A stretch of 7,424 nt of DNA from Psychrobacter sp. (GCA_012270355.1 JAAXIL010000082.1:1-7424); one strand, 5' to 3'. Shown: positions 1-6,646, counted from the first letter of the stretch. The notes: generated from the sequence alone by a model not told the origin. Numbers and translations are program-made.

Positions 1-217
1 TCGGTTGTTCCAATCCACCATCTGTTTGGGAAGGACTGTCCGTCAAGCACGCAGGATCAGGGCGTCTCTCAAGTTGTCCGCACTGGGTGCATTCGATATA
101 TTCGTCAGGCTGTGGCTCAAAAATTTGTACTTGCACCACCGCATCCATCGCACCACACTTGGGACATTTAACCCCAGCCAAAAATTGGCGTTTGGGGCGA
201 TTGGACTGATACCGCAT
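1..217 (-). CDS. yheV: YheV-family putative zinc-ribbon protein (3' end cut by window)
   Basis: A small cytoplasmic protein of the YheV (DUF2387) family, whose biochemical role is not established. The 72 visible residues start MRYQSNRPKRQFLAGVKCPK. Two CxxC knuckles are present, C18/C21 and C43/C46, as expected for a zinc ribbon. The basic N-terminus followed by a FLAG(V/A)KCP-like stretch is what I recall from E. coli YheV. After the second knuckle comes a polar tail, and no stop is reached before the window edge, so the gene is partial at its C-terminus. The ATG overlaps the opdA stop by one base (TAATG). A GAGG about 7 nt upstream, inside the end of opdA, can act as ribosome binding site, so the pair is almost certainly cotranscribed and translationally coupled. 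Family assignment is by recognition; the linkage suggests, but does not prove, a role connected with peptide turnover. Confidence 0.85.
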   Translation of the reverse strand, partial: MRYQSNRPKRQFLAGVKCPKCGAMDAVVQVQIFEPQPDEYIECTQCGQLERRPDPACLTDSPSQTDGGLEQP

Positions 218-2421
218 TATGCCACCTCACCAGTATTGCCATCGAAAACTGGATCGGCATCGACAAAACCGCTATGCCGTAGTAGGGCATCAATCGTCGC
301 CTCACGTCCCCGAAACGTTTCAAAATTGACCTTAGCAGGCAAGCTACCGCCCACCGCTAAAATATTCTCACGAAACGCCTTGCCTGTGTCGGCATTGAAC
401 ACGCCGTCTTCTTCAAATTTGCCGAACGCATCAGCGGACAGCAGTTCCGCCCATTTATACGAATAATAGCCCGACGCATAACCGCCTGCAAAAATGTGAC
501 TACAGCCATTGGCAAAGCGATTAAACTCGGGCGTATCCATGATAGCAATTGCGTTTCGCACCTCATCAAGCGTTGCCAAAATACCCTGATAATCGGGTGC
601 AGGTGACTTGGCATGAATCCGTAAATCAAATAAGGCAAATTCGATTTGACGCAACGTCTGCATCCCACTTTGGAAGTTTTTGGCAGACAGCAAGGCATCA
701 AGTTTGTCCTGCGGTAGCGTCTCGCCCGTTTCGACATGACCGCTAATCAACGCAATGCCCTCAGAGTCCCATGCCCAATTTTCCAAAAATTGGCTTGGCA
801 ATTCCACGGCATCCCATTCCACACCGTTTACGCCAGCAACGTCGCCAATATCAACAGTAGTAAGCAGGTGGTGCAAGCCGTGCCCAAACTCATGGAACAG
901 GGTTAATACTTCATTATGCGTGAGTAGGCTCGGTTTATCCTCTGCTTCAGTGCGGTTTGGAGGCGTAAAATTGCCGACCATAAAGCAGACGGGCAGAATA
1001 TGGCTTTGTTCATCACCACTAGCATGAGTATAGCGGGACTGAAAGCCACTCATCCATGCCCCGCCTCGCTTACCCGTGCGGGCATACAAATCAAAATAAA
1101 ATCCGCCCAATAAATTATCGTCCGCCACGTCGCCGTCATACAACTGATAAAACCGCACGTCATCCTGCCAAACGGATGCGGACAAATCCTGCTCAGCGAT
1201 TTCGACCGCTGTGATGCCAAACAGTTTTTTGACAATGGCAAACAAGCCGTCAATCACTGTGGGTAACGGGAAATATGGGCGAATGTCTTCTTGCGACAGA
1301 CTAAATTTGTTTTGTTTCACTTTTTCAGCCAAATAGGCGGTATCCCACGCTTGGACAGTGTCCATGCCAAGTGTCGTCGCCATGTCTTGCAGTTGTTTTA
1401 AGTCCGCTCGAGCAAAGGGCGTGGCTTTATCCGCAAGCTCAAGCAAAAAAGTTTCAACGGTATCCACGTTATCTGCCATCTTTTTTGACAACGACAATTC
1501 GGCAAAGTTTGTAAATCCGAGCAACTGAGCTTTTTGTTCTCTCAATGCCAAGATTTGACTCATAATGTCGCCGTTATCAAGCGGTTTACCGTCTTTATTT
1601 TTTTGTTCGCTCAACTCAGATGCCCGAGTCACATAAGCGGTATATAGCGTTTGTCGTAACTCTCGGTCTTCGGCGTGGGTCATGATGGCTAGATAAACAG
1701 GAATATCGAGCGTGGCAACAGGGTAGGGTGTGGGCAGGGCATCGACTTCAGCTTGTGTCAGTTTGCCTTGCTCAACCTGTTGGGACTTAAATTGCTCACC
1801 TGCTTGATGGAGCATCGCAAGCCCCGTGTCTGTGATACCTGCCAGTTGTTCGTTAGTAAGTGGCAACGCATAAGCGGTGGTGGCATCCAGCACATTGTCA
1901 GCAAATTTAGCGGACAAGGTGGACAGCTGTGATTGAATGTCGGCAAACTTGGCTTGCTCGTCGGTAGGTAACCCAATGCCTGCCAGTTCGAACCCTTGCA
2001 CGGCAAGCGTAATGGCTCGCTGGCGGGCAGGTGAAAGACTCGAGAAAAATTCTGCATCATTTTCTACCGCTTTGTAACGAGCGTATAACGGTTTATGTTG
2101 TCCGACCTCGGTGCTGTAAGCAGACAGTTTGGGCAATGTGGCATGGTGGGCATCGCGGGTCTCATCATTGCTCATCACGCTGTTGAGATGCGAGAGGATA
2201 CCCCACGCTCGGTCAAGCCCTCGCCCAAGATGGTCAAAGTCGATGATGTCCTGCAAGGCTTGCTCACTAGAAGCAGGCGTGTCGCTTAAGTTTTGTAAGA
2301 ACGTCTGACCCTGCTCAATGGCATTTGTCACTTGCTCTGCAAGCGTTTCGGGTTGGGCATTGGCAAAATCAACTAAGTGTAAATTATCGGTTGCGGGGCG
2401 AGGGGTTATGTCAGTCGTCAT
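217..2421 (-). CDS. opdA: Oligopeptidase A, M3-family zinc metallopeptidase
   Basis: Cytosolic endopeptidase (OpdA/PrlC) of the thimet-oligopeptidase family, which degrades short peptides such as cleaved signal peptides and proteasome-like protease products. The protein is 734 residues from the chosen start. The zinc site is complete: HEFGH at about 510-514 (two His ligands, catalytic Glu511), followed by the AVELPSQFLENW block whose Glu540 is the third ligand by comparison with thimet oligopeptidase. The helical N-terminal half (about 1-300) and the C-terminal block with FNRFANGCSHIFAGGYASGYYSY match the family. It is some 50 residues longer than E. coli OpdA (680). Part of the excess seems to be an insertion around residues 205-230, just before the TLDIPVYLAIMTH segment. 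An in-frame TTG lies five codons upstream, but the ATG at 2421 has AGGA at 6 nt, and the predicted transcript would begin downstream of the TTG. It is the first gene of an operon with the zinc-ribbon gene that follows. Confidence 0.95.
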   Translation of the reverse strand: MTTDITPRPATDNLHLVDFANAQPETLAEQVTNAIEQGQTFLQNLSDTPASSEQALQDIIDFDHLGRGLDRAWGILSHLNSVMSNDETRDAHHATLPKLSAYSTEVGQHKPLYARYKAVENDAEFFSSLSPARQRAITLAVQGFELAGIGLPTDEQAKFADIQSQLSTLSAKFADNVLDATTAYALPLTNEQLAGITDTGLAMLHQAGEQFKSQQVEQGKLTQAEVDALPTPYPVATLDIPVYLAIMTHAEDRELRQTLYTAYVTRASELSEQKNKDGKPLDNGDIMSQILALREQKAQLLGFTNFAELSLSKKMADNVDTVETFLLELADKATPFARADLKQLQDMATTLGMDTVQAWDTAYLAEKVKQNKFSLSQEDIRPYFPLPTVIDGLFAIVKKLFGITAVEIAEQDLSASVWQDDVRFYQLYDGDVADDNLLGGFYFDLYARTGKRGGAWMSGFQSRYTHASGDEQSHILPVCFMVGNFTPPNRTEAEDKPSLLTHNEVLTLFHEFGHGLHHLLTTVDIGDVAGVNGVEWDAVELPSQFLENWAWDSEGIALISGHVETGETLPQDKLDALLSAKNFQSGMQTLRQIEFALFDLRIHAKSPAPDYQGILATLDEVRNAIAIMDTPEFNRFANGCSHIFAGGYASGYYSYKWAELLSADAFGKFEEDGVFNADTGKAFRENILAVGGSLPAKVNFETFRGREATIDALLRHSGFVDADPVFDGNTGEVA

Positions 2422-2427
2422 ACGGTT

Positions 2428-2431
2428 TCCT
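2428..2431 (-). promoter_or_regulatory. Ribosome binding site deciding the opdA start
   Basis: AGGA on the minus strand, 6 nt before the ATG at 2421. The alternative TTG at 2436 has no comparable sequence in front of it, so the ATG is the better start. Confidence 0.7.
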
Positions 2432-2439
2432 ATCAATGT

Positions 2440-2468
2440 CTTATATGGTGTCTAGGTGACTTTGCCTA
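2440..2468 (-). promoter_or_regulatory. Predicted sigma-70 type promoter of the opdA operon
   Basis: On the minus strand, TAGGCA (2468-2463, 4/6 to consensus), a 17-nt spacer and TATAAG (2445-2440, 5/6). Transcription would start near 2433, giving a leader of about 12 nt that still contains the AGGA ribosome binding site. The -10 lies inside CATATAAGAC, a 10-mer repeated exactly in the divergent promoter of the Balon-type gene. Predicted from sequence only. Confidence 0.4.
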
Positions 2469-2636
2469 TTACTGTTTAACTTTATTTAGCTACTTTATGG
2501 GCATGATGCTTATGGCTTACAAGTCCAACTCATCTATAAATCCGCCCATTACGTTATCGGAAAACCTTGTAATAGCTGTCAAATACCCGTTACAAACTCG
2601 CCAACATTGCTTGCAAAACGGTTATGGAGTGCAAGG

Positions 2637-2665
2637 TTGTAAGATGGCATTCTAAAACATATAAG
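2637..2665 (+). promoter_or_regulatory. Predicted sigma-70 type promoter of the Balon-type gene
   Basis: TTGTAA (2637-2642, 4/6), exactly 17 nt, then TATAAG (2660-2665, 5/6). The predicted start is near 2672, about 100 nt upstream of the ATG, which gives an unusually long AU-rich leader. The -10 sits in the same 10-mer (CATATAAGAC) as the opdA -10. No better-spaced pair was found closer to the gene. Confidence 0.5.
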
Positions 2666-2734
2666 ACGAAATCAATAAATTTTGTAAATTTGATGGTTGA
2701 TTTAATTTCTAAATTCAATCACATCAAAGTTGAA

Positions 2735-2765
2735 CCATTTTTTTTAAAAATTTAATAAAAAAAGG
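2735..2765 (+). promoter_or_regulatory. Weak A-U leader hairpin overlapping the Shine-Dalgarno of the Balon-type gene
   Basis: In the predicted leader, CC (2735-2736) plus a run of U (2738-2744) can pair with seven A (2757-2763) plus GG (2764-2765), leaving A2737 bulged and a 12-nt loop. The GG belongs to the AAGGAG ribosome binding site (2762-2767), 6 nt before the ATG. The helix is almost all A-U and therefore marginal, so it may be a condition-sensitive translation switch or simply a consequence of the A/T-rich composition. U- and A-rich single strands are also typical Hfq-type contact sites. This is inference. Confidence 0.3.
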
Positions 2766-2773
2766 AGCTATTT

Positions 2774-3883
2774 ATGAAAGCCACTTTAAAGAACCTTCGC
2801 AGTATCAAAGCCGATCCTGCAGTCAGCATTTTTGTGAAAACGCATCGGGAACACCCAGCCAATGAGCAAGATCCAATTGCCCTAAAAAATCAACTTAAAG
2901 AAGCCGAAAATCGGCTAAAAAGTGAGTACGACAATCATACTGCCACTGAAGTTTTAGGACGTATCCACGCCACAGGGGCTGGGCGGGCCCATAAGTGTAC
3001 CCTCGACGCGGTCGCCATTTTTGCTCACAAGGATGATGCCGAAGTCATCCGTATGCCCCTCGACACCGAAGAGCGTGTGGTGATTGCCGACCATTTTGCC
3101 ACACGTGATTTGGTGCGAGATATGGCGAGTGCTGTGCATTTTTATGCCGTCGTGATTACTCGTGAACACGCCCGCCTAATCGAAGCGGCCAATGACCGTG
3201 TAGTGGTGGAGTTTGATAAAAACGACACCGAGCAACACCACATGGAGCACATTCCATTCCCGATTGAAAACACGACGCTGCACACCACAAGCGGTGCAGA
3301 CCGTTCTGCGGCATCGAACGAAGACAACTATCTAAAAGAGTTTTTAAACCGTGTCGATAAGAGCGTGCAAGAGCTGTGGGGCGAGCATAAAATGCCACTC
3401 ATCATCGTCGGTGATGCTCGTAATATCAGCTTCTATAAAGAGGTGTGCGACCGTCCCGATAATATCATTGCGACCGTCGATAATGTGACCGATTTAGAAG
3501 ACGGTTCAGCACAGCACATTATTGATGGCGTACAAGAGGCGATTGAAGGCTATCGCAAATCGTTACATGAGCAAGCCATAGGACGTATTGAAGAAGCCCG
3601 AGGTGGCGACTTGGTACGTACTGATTTGCAAGATATTTATCAGTCAGCATTCCAAGGGGCAGGCGAAACCTTGTATGTGCAAACCGGTTACATTCAATCT
3701 GCCAAAATTGATGAGAAAGCTCAGACTCTCATCCCAACCGATGATGCAACAGGCGAAGGCGTGACCGATGATGCGGTGGGTGAAATCATTGAGCTGGTGA
3801 TGCACAATGGGGGCGAGGTGGTGTTCTTGCCTAAAGATGTGATGGGTGATGATCAGCCAATTGCACTCATTACACGTTACTAA
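2774..3883 (+). CDS. balon: Balon-family ribosome hibernation factor (aeRF1/Pelota-like)
   Basis: A 369-residue cytoplasmic protein that I recognise as the family first described as Balon in Psychrobacter urativorans (AOC03_06830 type). Balon is a bacterial homologue of archaeo-eukaryotic release factor 1 and Pelota. It enters the ribosomal A site with EF-Tu-GDP and keeps ribosomes idle under cold or starvation stress. Three regions are visible: an N-terminal domain (about 1-155, with GRIHATGAGRAHKCTLDAV near 62-80); a middle alpha/beta domain (about 175-250, with MPLIIVGDARNISFYKEV at about 207); and a C-terminal domain (about 255-369, with GGDLVRTDLQDIYQSAFQGA near 277 and GGEVVFLP near 346). 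Neither the GGQ motif that triggers peptide release nor the NIKS codon-reading motif is present, as expected of a hibernation factor and not of a release factor. The start has AAGGAG at 6 nt. It stands alone between its own promoter and terminator, with no Hsp20 or other stress gene alongside. The only serious alternative is another bacterial eRF1-like (baeRF) family. Confidence 0.88.
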   Translation: MKATLKNLRSIKADPAVSIFVKTHREHPANEQDPIALKNQLKEAENRLKSEYDNHTATEVLGRIHATGAGRAHKCTLDAVAIFAHKDDAEVIRMPLDTEERVVIADHFATRDLVRDMASAVHFYAVVITREHARLIEAANDRVVVEFDKNDTEQHHMEHIPFPIENTTLHTTSGADRSAASNEDNYLKEFLNRVDKSVQELWGEHKMPLIIVGDARNISFYKEVCDRPDNIIATVDNVTDLEDGSAQHIIDGVQEAIEGYRKSLHEQAIGRIEEARGGDLVRTDLQDIYQSAFQGAGETLYVQTGYIQSAKIDEKAQTLIPTDDATGEGVTDDAVGEIIELVMHNGGEVVFLPKDVMGDDQPIALITRY

Positions 3884-3939
3884 TACTGCTTGCTATCAAT
3901 CGTCTGTTTGAAATAACGCCAGTATGTAAATAGATACTG

Positions 3940-3973
3940 ACCCCTTTTAAACGCTGTTAAAAGGGGTTTTTTT
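3940..3973 (+). terminator. Intrinsic terminator of the Balon-type gene
   Basis: A perfect 10-bp stem, CCCCTTTTAA (3941-3950) with TTAAAAGGGG (3957-3966), a 6-nt loop and seven T directly after. It begins about 57 nt downstream of the stop codon and separates this unit from the secreted-protein gene that follows. Confidence 0.92.
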
Positions 3974-4013
3974 AGTGGAAAGAATTTGCTAACAATTCCT
4001 CAGCATTTGTACG

Positions 4014-4042
4014 TTGAGCAAGATAGATTTCAATGCCATAAT
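4014..4042 (+). promoter_or_regulatory. Predicted sigma-70 type promoter of the DUF11-like gene
   Basis: TTGAGC (4014-4019, 4/6), a 17-nt spacer and CATAAT (4037-4042, 5/6). It lies after the preceding terminator and about 54 nt before the chosen start codon, so the leader would be roughly 45 nt. Confidence 0.55.
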
Positions 4043-4084
4043 AAATGATGGAAATTTTGCCATTTGCTATTAAAAAATTACTTT

Positions 4085-4089
4085 AAGGG
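4085..4089 (+). promoter_or_regulatory. Ribosome binding site deciding the DUF11-like gene start
   Basis: AAGGG ends directly before an ATG at 4090, too close to serve it, but lies 6 nt before the ATG at 4096. The second ATG is therefore preferred. Confidence 0.65.
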
Positions 4090-4095
4090 ATGTCA

Positions 4096-4740
4096 ATGAC
4101 TCGTTTTATCACCTCTTCTGCCCTCACCATGTCTCTGCTATATGCCATGAGTGTGCCTGCTTTGGCGATGTTACCCACACCTGAGCCTGAAATGGACACG
4201 CCAACCACGGCGACCAACGCTCAGCTCGTGGCACAAGGCACCACACCAATGCCTAATTCAATGTCTAACCCTACACTTAATCCAATGGCACAACCTGCTT
4301 ATGTCAATAATGCCGTAAATAGCGGAGCAGTAGGATCTACCAGCCAAGCCATCAGTACCAAAACGGTGGCTATTGCGGTAAAAAGTAACGGACAAGGACA
4401 GTTGGAACTCACGCCTGCGGATGCCTCGACGCAACTCAAATCGGGCGACATGATTGAATATCGCACCTATCTCACCAACAATAGCTCTGATCGGGTACGG
4501 GCGATGACCGTCACCAGTAAAATTCCAGACGGATTTGAGCTCGTTGGCAACGTGTATCCCGACACGCAGACGTATGCCAGCATTGATGATAGACAGTTCA
4601 ACCGCTTTCCTCTTCGAGGTCAAGTCGGCGGGCAGATGCAAGAAATTCCGCTTCAATACTACAAACAATTGCGTTGGACGCTAGAAGGCGTCGGCTTGAA
4701 TGAAACGGCAGTGGTCGGCTATCGTTTAAAGAAAAGATGA
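4096..4740 (+). CDS. Small exported protein with a DUF11-like domain
   Basis: A 214-residue protein of unknown role, predicted to leave the cytoplasm by the Sec route. The N-terminus MTRFITSSALTMSLLYAMSV forms a signal peptide with a likely cleavage after ALA at 22-24 and no lipobox cysteine. Residues about 27-85 are a low-complexity stretch rich in Pro, Thr, Asn and Met (for example TPMPNSMSNPTLNPM), probably an unstructured linker. Residues about 88-155 resemble a DUF11 immunoglobulin-like beta-sandwich: the LKSGDMIEYRTYLTNNSSD and VTSKIPDGFELVG stretches match the family's 'G-D-x-V-x-Y-x-V-x-N ... PxG-xxxV' pattern. The last 60 residues end in KKR, with no membrane anchor or sorting signal. 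DUF11 copies are usually repeated in large surface proteins, so a single copy in a small periplasmic or secreted protein is modest but not unique. It has its own promoter and terminator. The exact export destination is not visible. Confidence 0.82.
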   Translation: MTRFITSSALTMSLLYAMSVPALAMLPTPEPEMDTPTTATNAQLVAQGTTPMPNSMSNPTLNPMAQPAYVNNAVNSGAVGSTSQAISTKTVAIAVKSNGQGQLELTPADASTQLKSGDMIEYRTYLTNNSSDRVRAMTVTSKIPDGFELVGNVYPDTQTYASIDDRQFNRFPLRGQVGGQMQEIPLQYYKQLRWTLEGVGLNETAVVGYRLKKR

Positions 4741-4772
4741 TACCCTAATTGATTAAACTGTTTTGAATACAT

Positions 4773-4809
4773 AAAACCCCCGTGAATTAAAGTTTAGCGG
4801 GGGTTTTTT
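4773..4809 (+). terminator. Intrinsic terminator of the DUF11-like gene
   Basis: AAAACCCCCG (4773-4782) pairs with CGGGGGTTTT (4798-4807) around a 15-nt loop, and the T run continues to 4809. It lies about 33 nt after the stop codon, so the next gene needs its own promoter. Confidence 0.88.
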
Positions 4810-4839
4810 GGTTTGCTCGATAGGGTTAGAAGTTTTGGC

Positions 4840-4868
4840 TTGAGTTTTGAGTAATGATGTCATCAAAT
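4840..4868 (+). promoter_or_regulatory. Possible promoter of the choice-of-anchor I lipoprotein gene
   Basis: TTGAGT (4840-4845, 4/6), a 17-nt spacer and TCAAAT (4863-4868, 4/6), about 57 nt before the ATG. A perfect palindrome, TGATGTCATCA (4855-4865), overlaps the spacer and the start of the -10, where a repressor could sit. The promoter match is weak and other placements are possible. Confidence 0.3.
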
Positions 4869-4924
4869 TTTCATGATTGATCGTTAACATTAATAGTTAC
4901 ATTCATCACCGATCCGAGCAACTC

Positions 4925-6646
4925 ATGCCAACCTTTACTCTAAATTGCACTTTAAATTCTATTCGTCAAGTGAGCAAAGCCCTGTTTGCAACCGCCCTCT
5001 TAACATCAACCGTCGGTTTATCCGCTTGCTTTGATGATGACGATGACAGTTCTTCCGATTCGCCTAGCACCCCCGTTGTTGAGACCAATTATTCGACAGT
5101 CACATTTCGGCCCGTCGGTGGTTATACGCATGGCGGATTTGATGAGTCGGCTTCGGAAATCAATGCCTATCATCCTGCCAGCAAACGCAGTTTCGTGGTC
5201 AATGCCCAAAATGGCAACATTGACGTGCGGGCCATGCCCGACGTGACCAATCCCACTTTCGTGCAAGCGTTGGATGCTTCAGATTTAGGCGGAGCAGTCA
5301 ACAGCGTGGCAATTCATGACGACGTGATGGCACTGGCGGTGCAAGCGGATAGCAAGACAGACAACGGATTCGTGGCATTTTATGATGCCAACACGCTGGA
5401 AAGATTAAGTAGTGTCGAAGTGGGAGCTTTGCCTGATATGGTGACCTTTAGCCCCGATGGGGATTATGCGTTAGTAGCGAATGAAGGCGAGCCTGACGAC
5501 GATTACGTAATTGACCCCGAGGGTTCGGTCAGTGTGATTAATGTCATGGACTTAAATCGTCCAATCGTTAAAACGGCTACCTTTACTGATTTTAACTCGC
5601 AAAAACAGTCGCTTATGGATGCTGGCATGCGAATTTTTGGCGAAAAAGCCGACGGCACAGCAAGCACGGTTGCGGAAGACTTAGAGCCTGAATACATTGC
5701 CTTGAGTGAAGATGGTAAAACAGCGTTTGTCAGCCTTCAAGAAAACAATGCCATTGCGGTAGTGGACGTGATGAGTGCGACGGTGAGCGACATTTATGCC
5801 CTCGGTGCAAAAGATCATTCGCTTGCGGGCAACGGTTTGGATGTGAGCAACAAAGACGACGCCATCAACATAAAAAACTGGCCTATCATGGGCATGTATC
5901 AGCCCGATGCGATTGCAACTTATGCAGTGAATGGCAAAACCTATTTAGTGACTGCCAACGAAGGCGACGCTAGAGAATGGGGTGACTTCAGTGAAGAAAT
6001 TGGCTTTGAAGACGTGACGGTAGATACCAGCGTGTTTAACGAAACCTCGTGCAACGGCATGGCGTGCGACGATAACGAAGCCTTGGGCAAAATTGACTTC
6101 ACGTCAGTGCTTGGTGATACCGACAATGACGGTGTTTATGAGGCATTATATAGCTTTGGAGCTCGCTCGTTTAGCATTTGGGATACCACTGACATGACCA
6201 AGCCTGTCTATGACAGTGGCGACTTCATGGCACAGTTCACTGCCGACAAATATCCCGACAACTTTAACGCCAGCAACGATGATAATAGCCTTGATGACCG
6301 CAGTGACAATAAAGGCGTTGAACCTGAAGGCGTGACCATCGGCAAAGTCGGCTCGCAAACCATCGCCTTTATTGGGCTTGAGCGTATCTCAAGCGTCATG
6401 GCGTTTGATGTGACTGACCCGACAGCAGTGGAATTTTTGGGCGAAATCAATACCCGCACGTTTGATGATGCTAAATTGGAATCGGCATCGGATGGCACCG
6501 CAGACCCAGATGCGGATGGGGATTTAGGTCCTGAAGGCTTGACTTTTGTGTCTGCTGACGATTCGCCCAACGGTAAGCCATTGCTGATTGTTGGTTTTGA
6601 AGTGAGTGGTACAACTCGGGTGTTTGAACTGGATTTTGCTGAGTAA
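4925..6646 (+). CDS. Choice-of-anchor I family beta-propeller lipoprotein
   Basis: A 573-residue acidic cell-envelope lipoprotein. The signal sequence has a basic n-region (R14, K18), a hydrophobic core and the lipobox LSAC with the lipidated Cys at 35. Phe at +2 predicts the outer membrane by the usual Lol rule. It is followed by a flexible Asp/Ser-rich tether (FDDDDDSSSDSP). The body consists of propeller-like blades with the choice-of-anchor I signatures: VTFSPDGDYALVANEGEPDD, EYIALSEDGKTAFVSLQENN, QPDAIATYAVNGKTYLVTAN followed by EGDAREWG, KGVEPEGV and LGPEGLTFVSA. Two DxDxDG motifs (D398-G403 and D527-G532) look like calcium sites, and C376/C381 could form a disulfide. Family members carry various surface anchors; here the anchor is the N-terminal lipid, with no C-terminal sorting tail. 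The substrate or partner is unknown. Some relatives are annotated, on weak grounds, as alkaline phosphatase or mesenchyme-specific glycoprotein. An in-frame TTG at 4877 would bury the signal peptide behind 16 extra residues, so the ATG is preferred, although its ribosome binding site is poor (GAG at 6 nt). Confidence 0.85.
   Translation: MPTFTLNCTLNSIRQVSKALFATALLTSTVGLSACFDDDDDSSSDSPSTPVVETNYSTVTFRPVGGYTHGGFDESASEINAYHPASKRSFVVNAQNGNIDVRAMPDVTNPTFVQALDASDLGGAVNSVAIHDDVMALAVQADSKTDNGFVAFYDANTLERLSSVEVGALPDMVTFSPDGDYALVANEGEPDDDYVIDPEGSVSVINVMDLNRPIVKTATFTDFNSQKQSLMDAGMRIFGEKADGTASTVAEDLEPEYIALSEDGKTAFVSLQENNAIAVVDVMSATVSDIYALGAKDHSLAGNGLDVSNKDDAINIKNWPIMGMYQPDAIATYAVNGKTYLVTANEGDAREWGDFSEEIGFEDVTVDTSVFNETSCNGMACDDNEALGKIDFTSVLGDTDNDGVYEALYSFGARSFSIWDTTDMTKPVYDSGDFMAQFTADKYPDNFNASNDDNSLDDRSDNKGVEPEGVTIGKVGSQTIAFIGLERISSVMAFDVTDPTAVEFLGEINTRTFDDAKLESASDGTADPDADGDLGPEGLTFVSADDSPNGKPLLIVGFEVSGTTRVFELDFAE

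Larger units (their letters stand above)
2422..2773. other. Divergent intergenic region between opdA and the Balon-type gene
   Basis: About 350 bp with no convincing gene. The left end carries the opdA promoter and the right half carries the promoter and long AU-rich leader of the plus-strand gene. Between them (about 2470-2630) I see only a modest inverted repeat, CTTGCA at 2610-2615 with TGCAAG at 2630-2635 separated by 14 nt, just upstream of the predicted -35 at 2637. It could be an operator but is short enough to be chance. Base composition becomes strongly AT-rich from about 2650 to 2763. Confidence 0.6.

Noticed and set aside
5..466. A 153-codon plus-strand ORF antisense to yheV and opdA
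   Set aside because: It is the shadow of two well-supported coding frames and its translation has no family features.
2497..2655. A 52-codon plus-strand ORF in the opdA-Balon intergenic region
   Set aside because: No Shine-Dalgarno, no recognisable motif, and its end overlaps the predicted -35 of the Balon promoter. Likely chance.
2730..2758. Alternative promoter TTGAAC ... TAATAA close to the Balon gene start
   Set aside because: Transcription would begin inside the ribosome binding site; the pair at 2637-2665 is better matched and better placed.
2774..3883. True peptide-release or ribosome-rescue factor
   Set aside because: No GGQ anywhere in the protein (only GGD and GGE) and no NIKS-like motif, so hydrolysis of peptidyl-tRNA is not expected.
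3921..3938. Inverted repeat AGTAT ... ATACT downstream of the Balon gene
   Set aside because: Arms of only 5 bp; the real terminator follows immediately and explains the region.
4258..4668. A 136-codon minus-strand ORF antisense to the DUF11-like gene
   Set aside because: The opposite frame has a signal peptide, ribosome binding site, promoter and terminator; the antisense frame has none.
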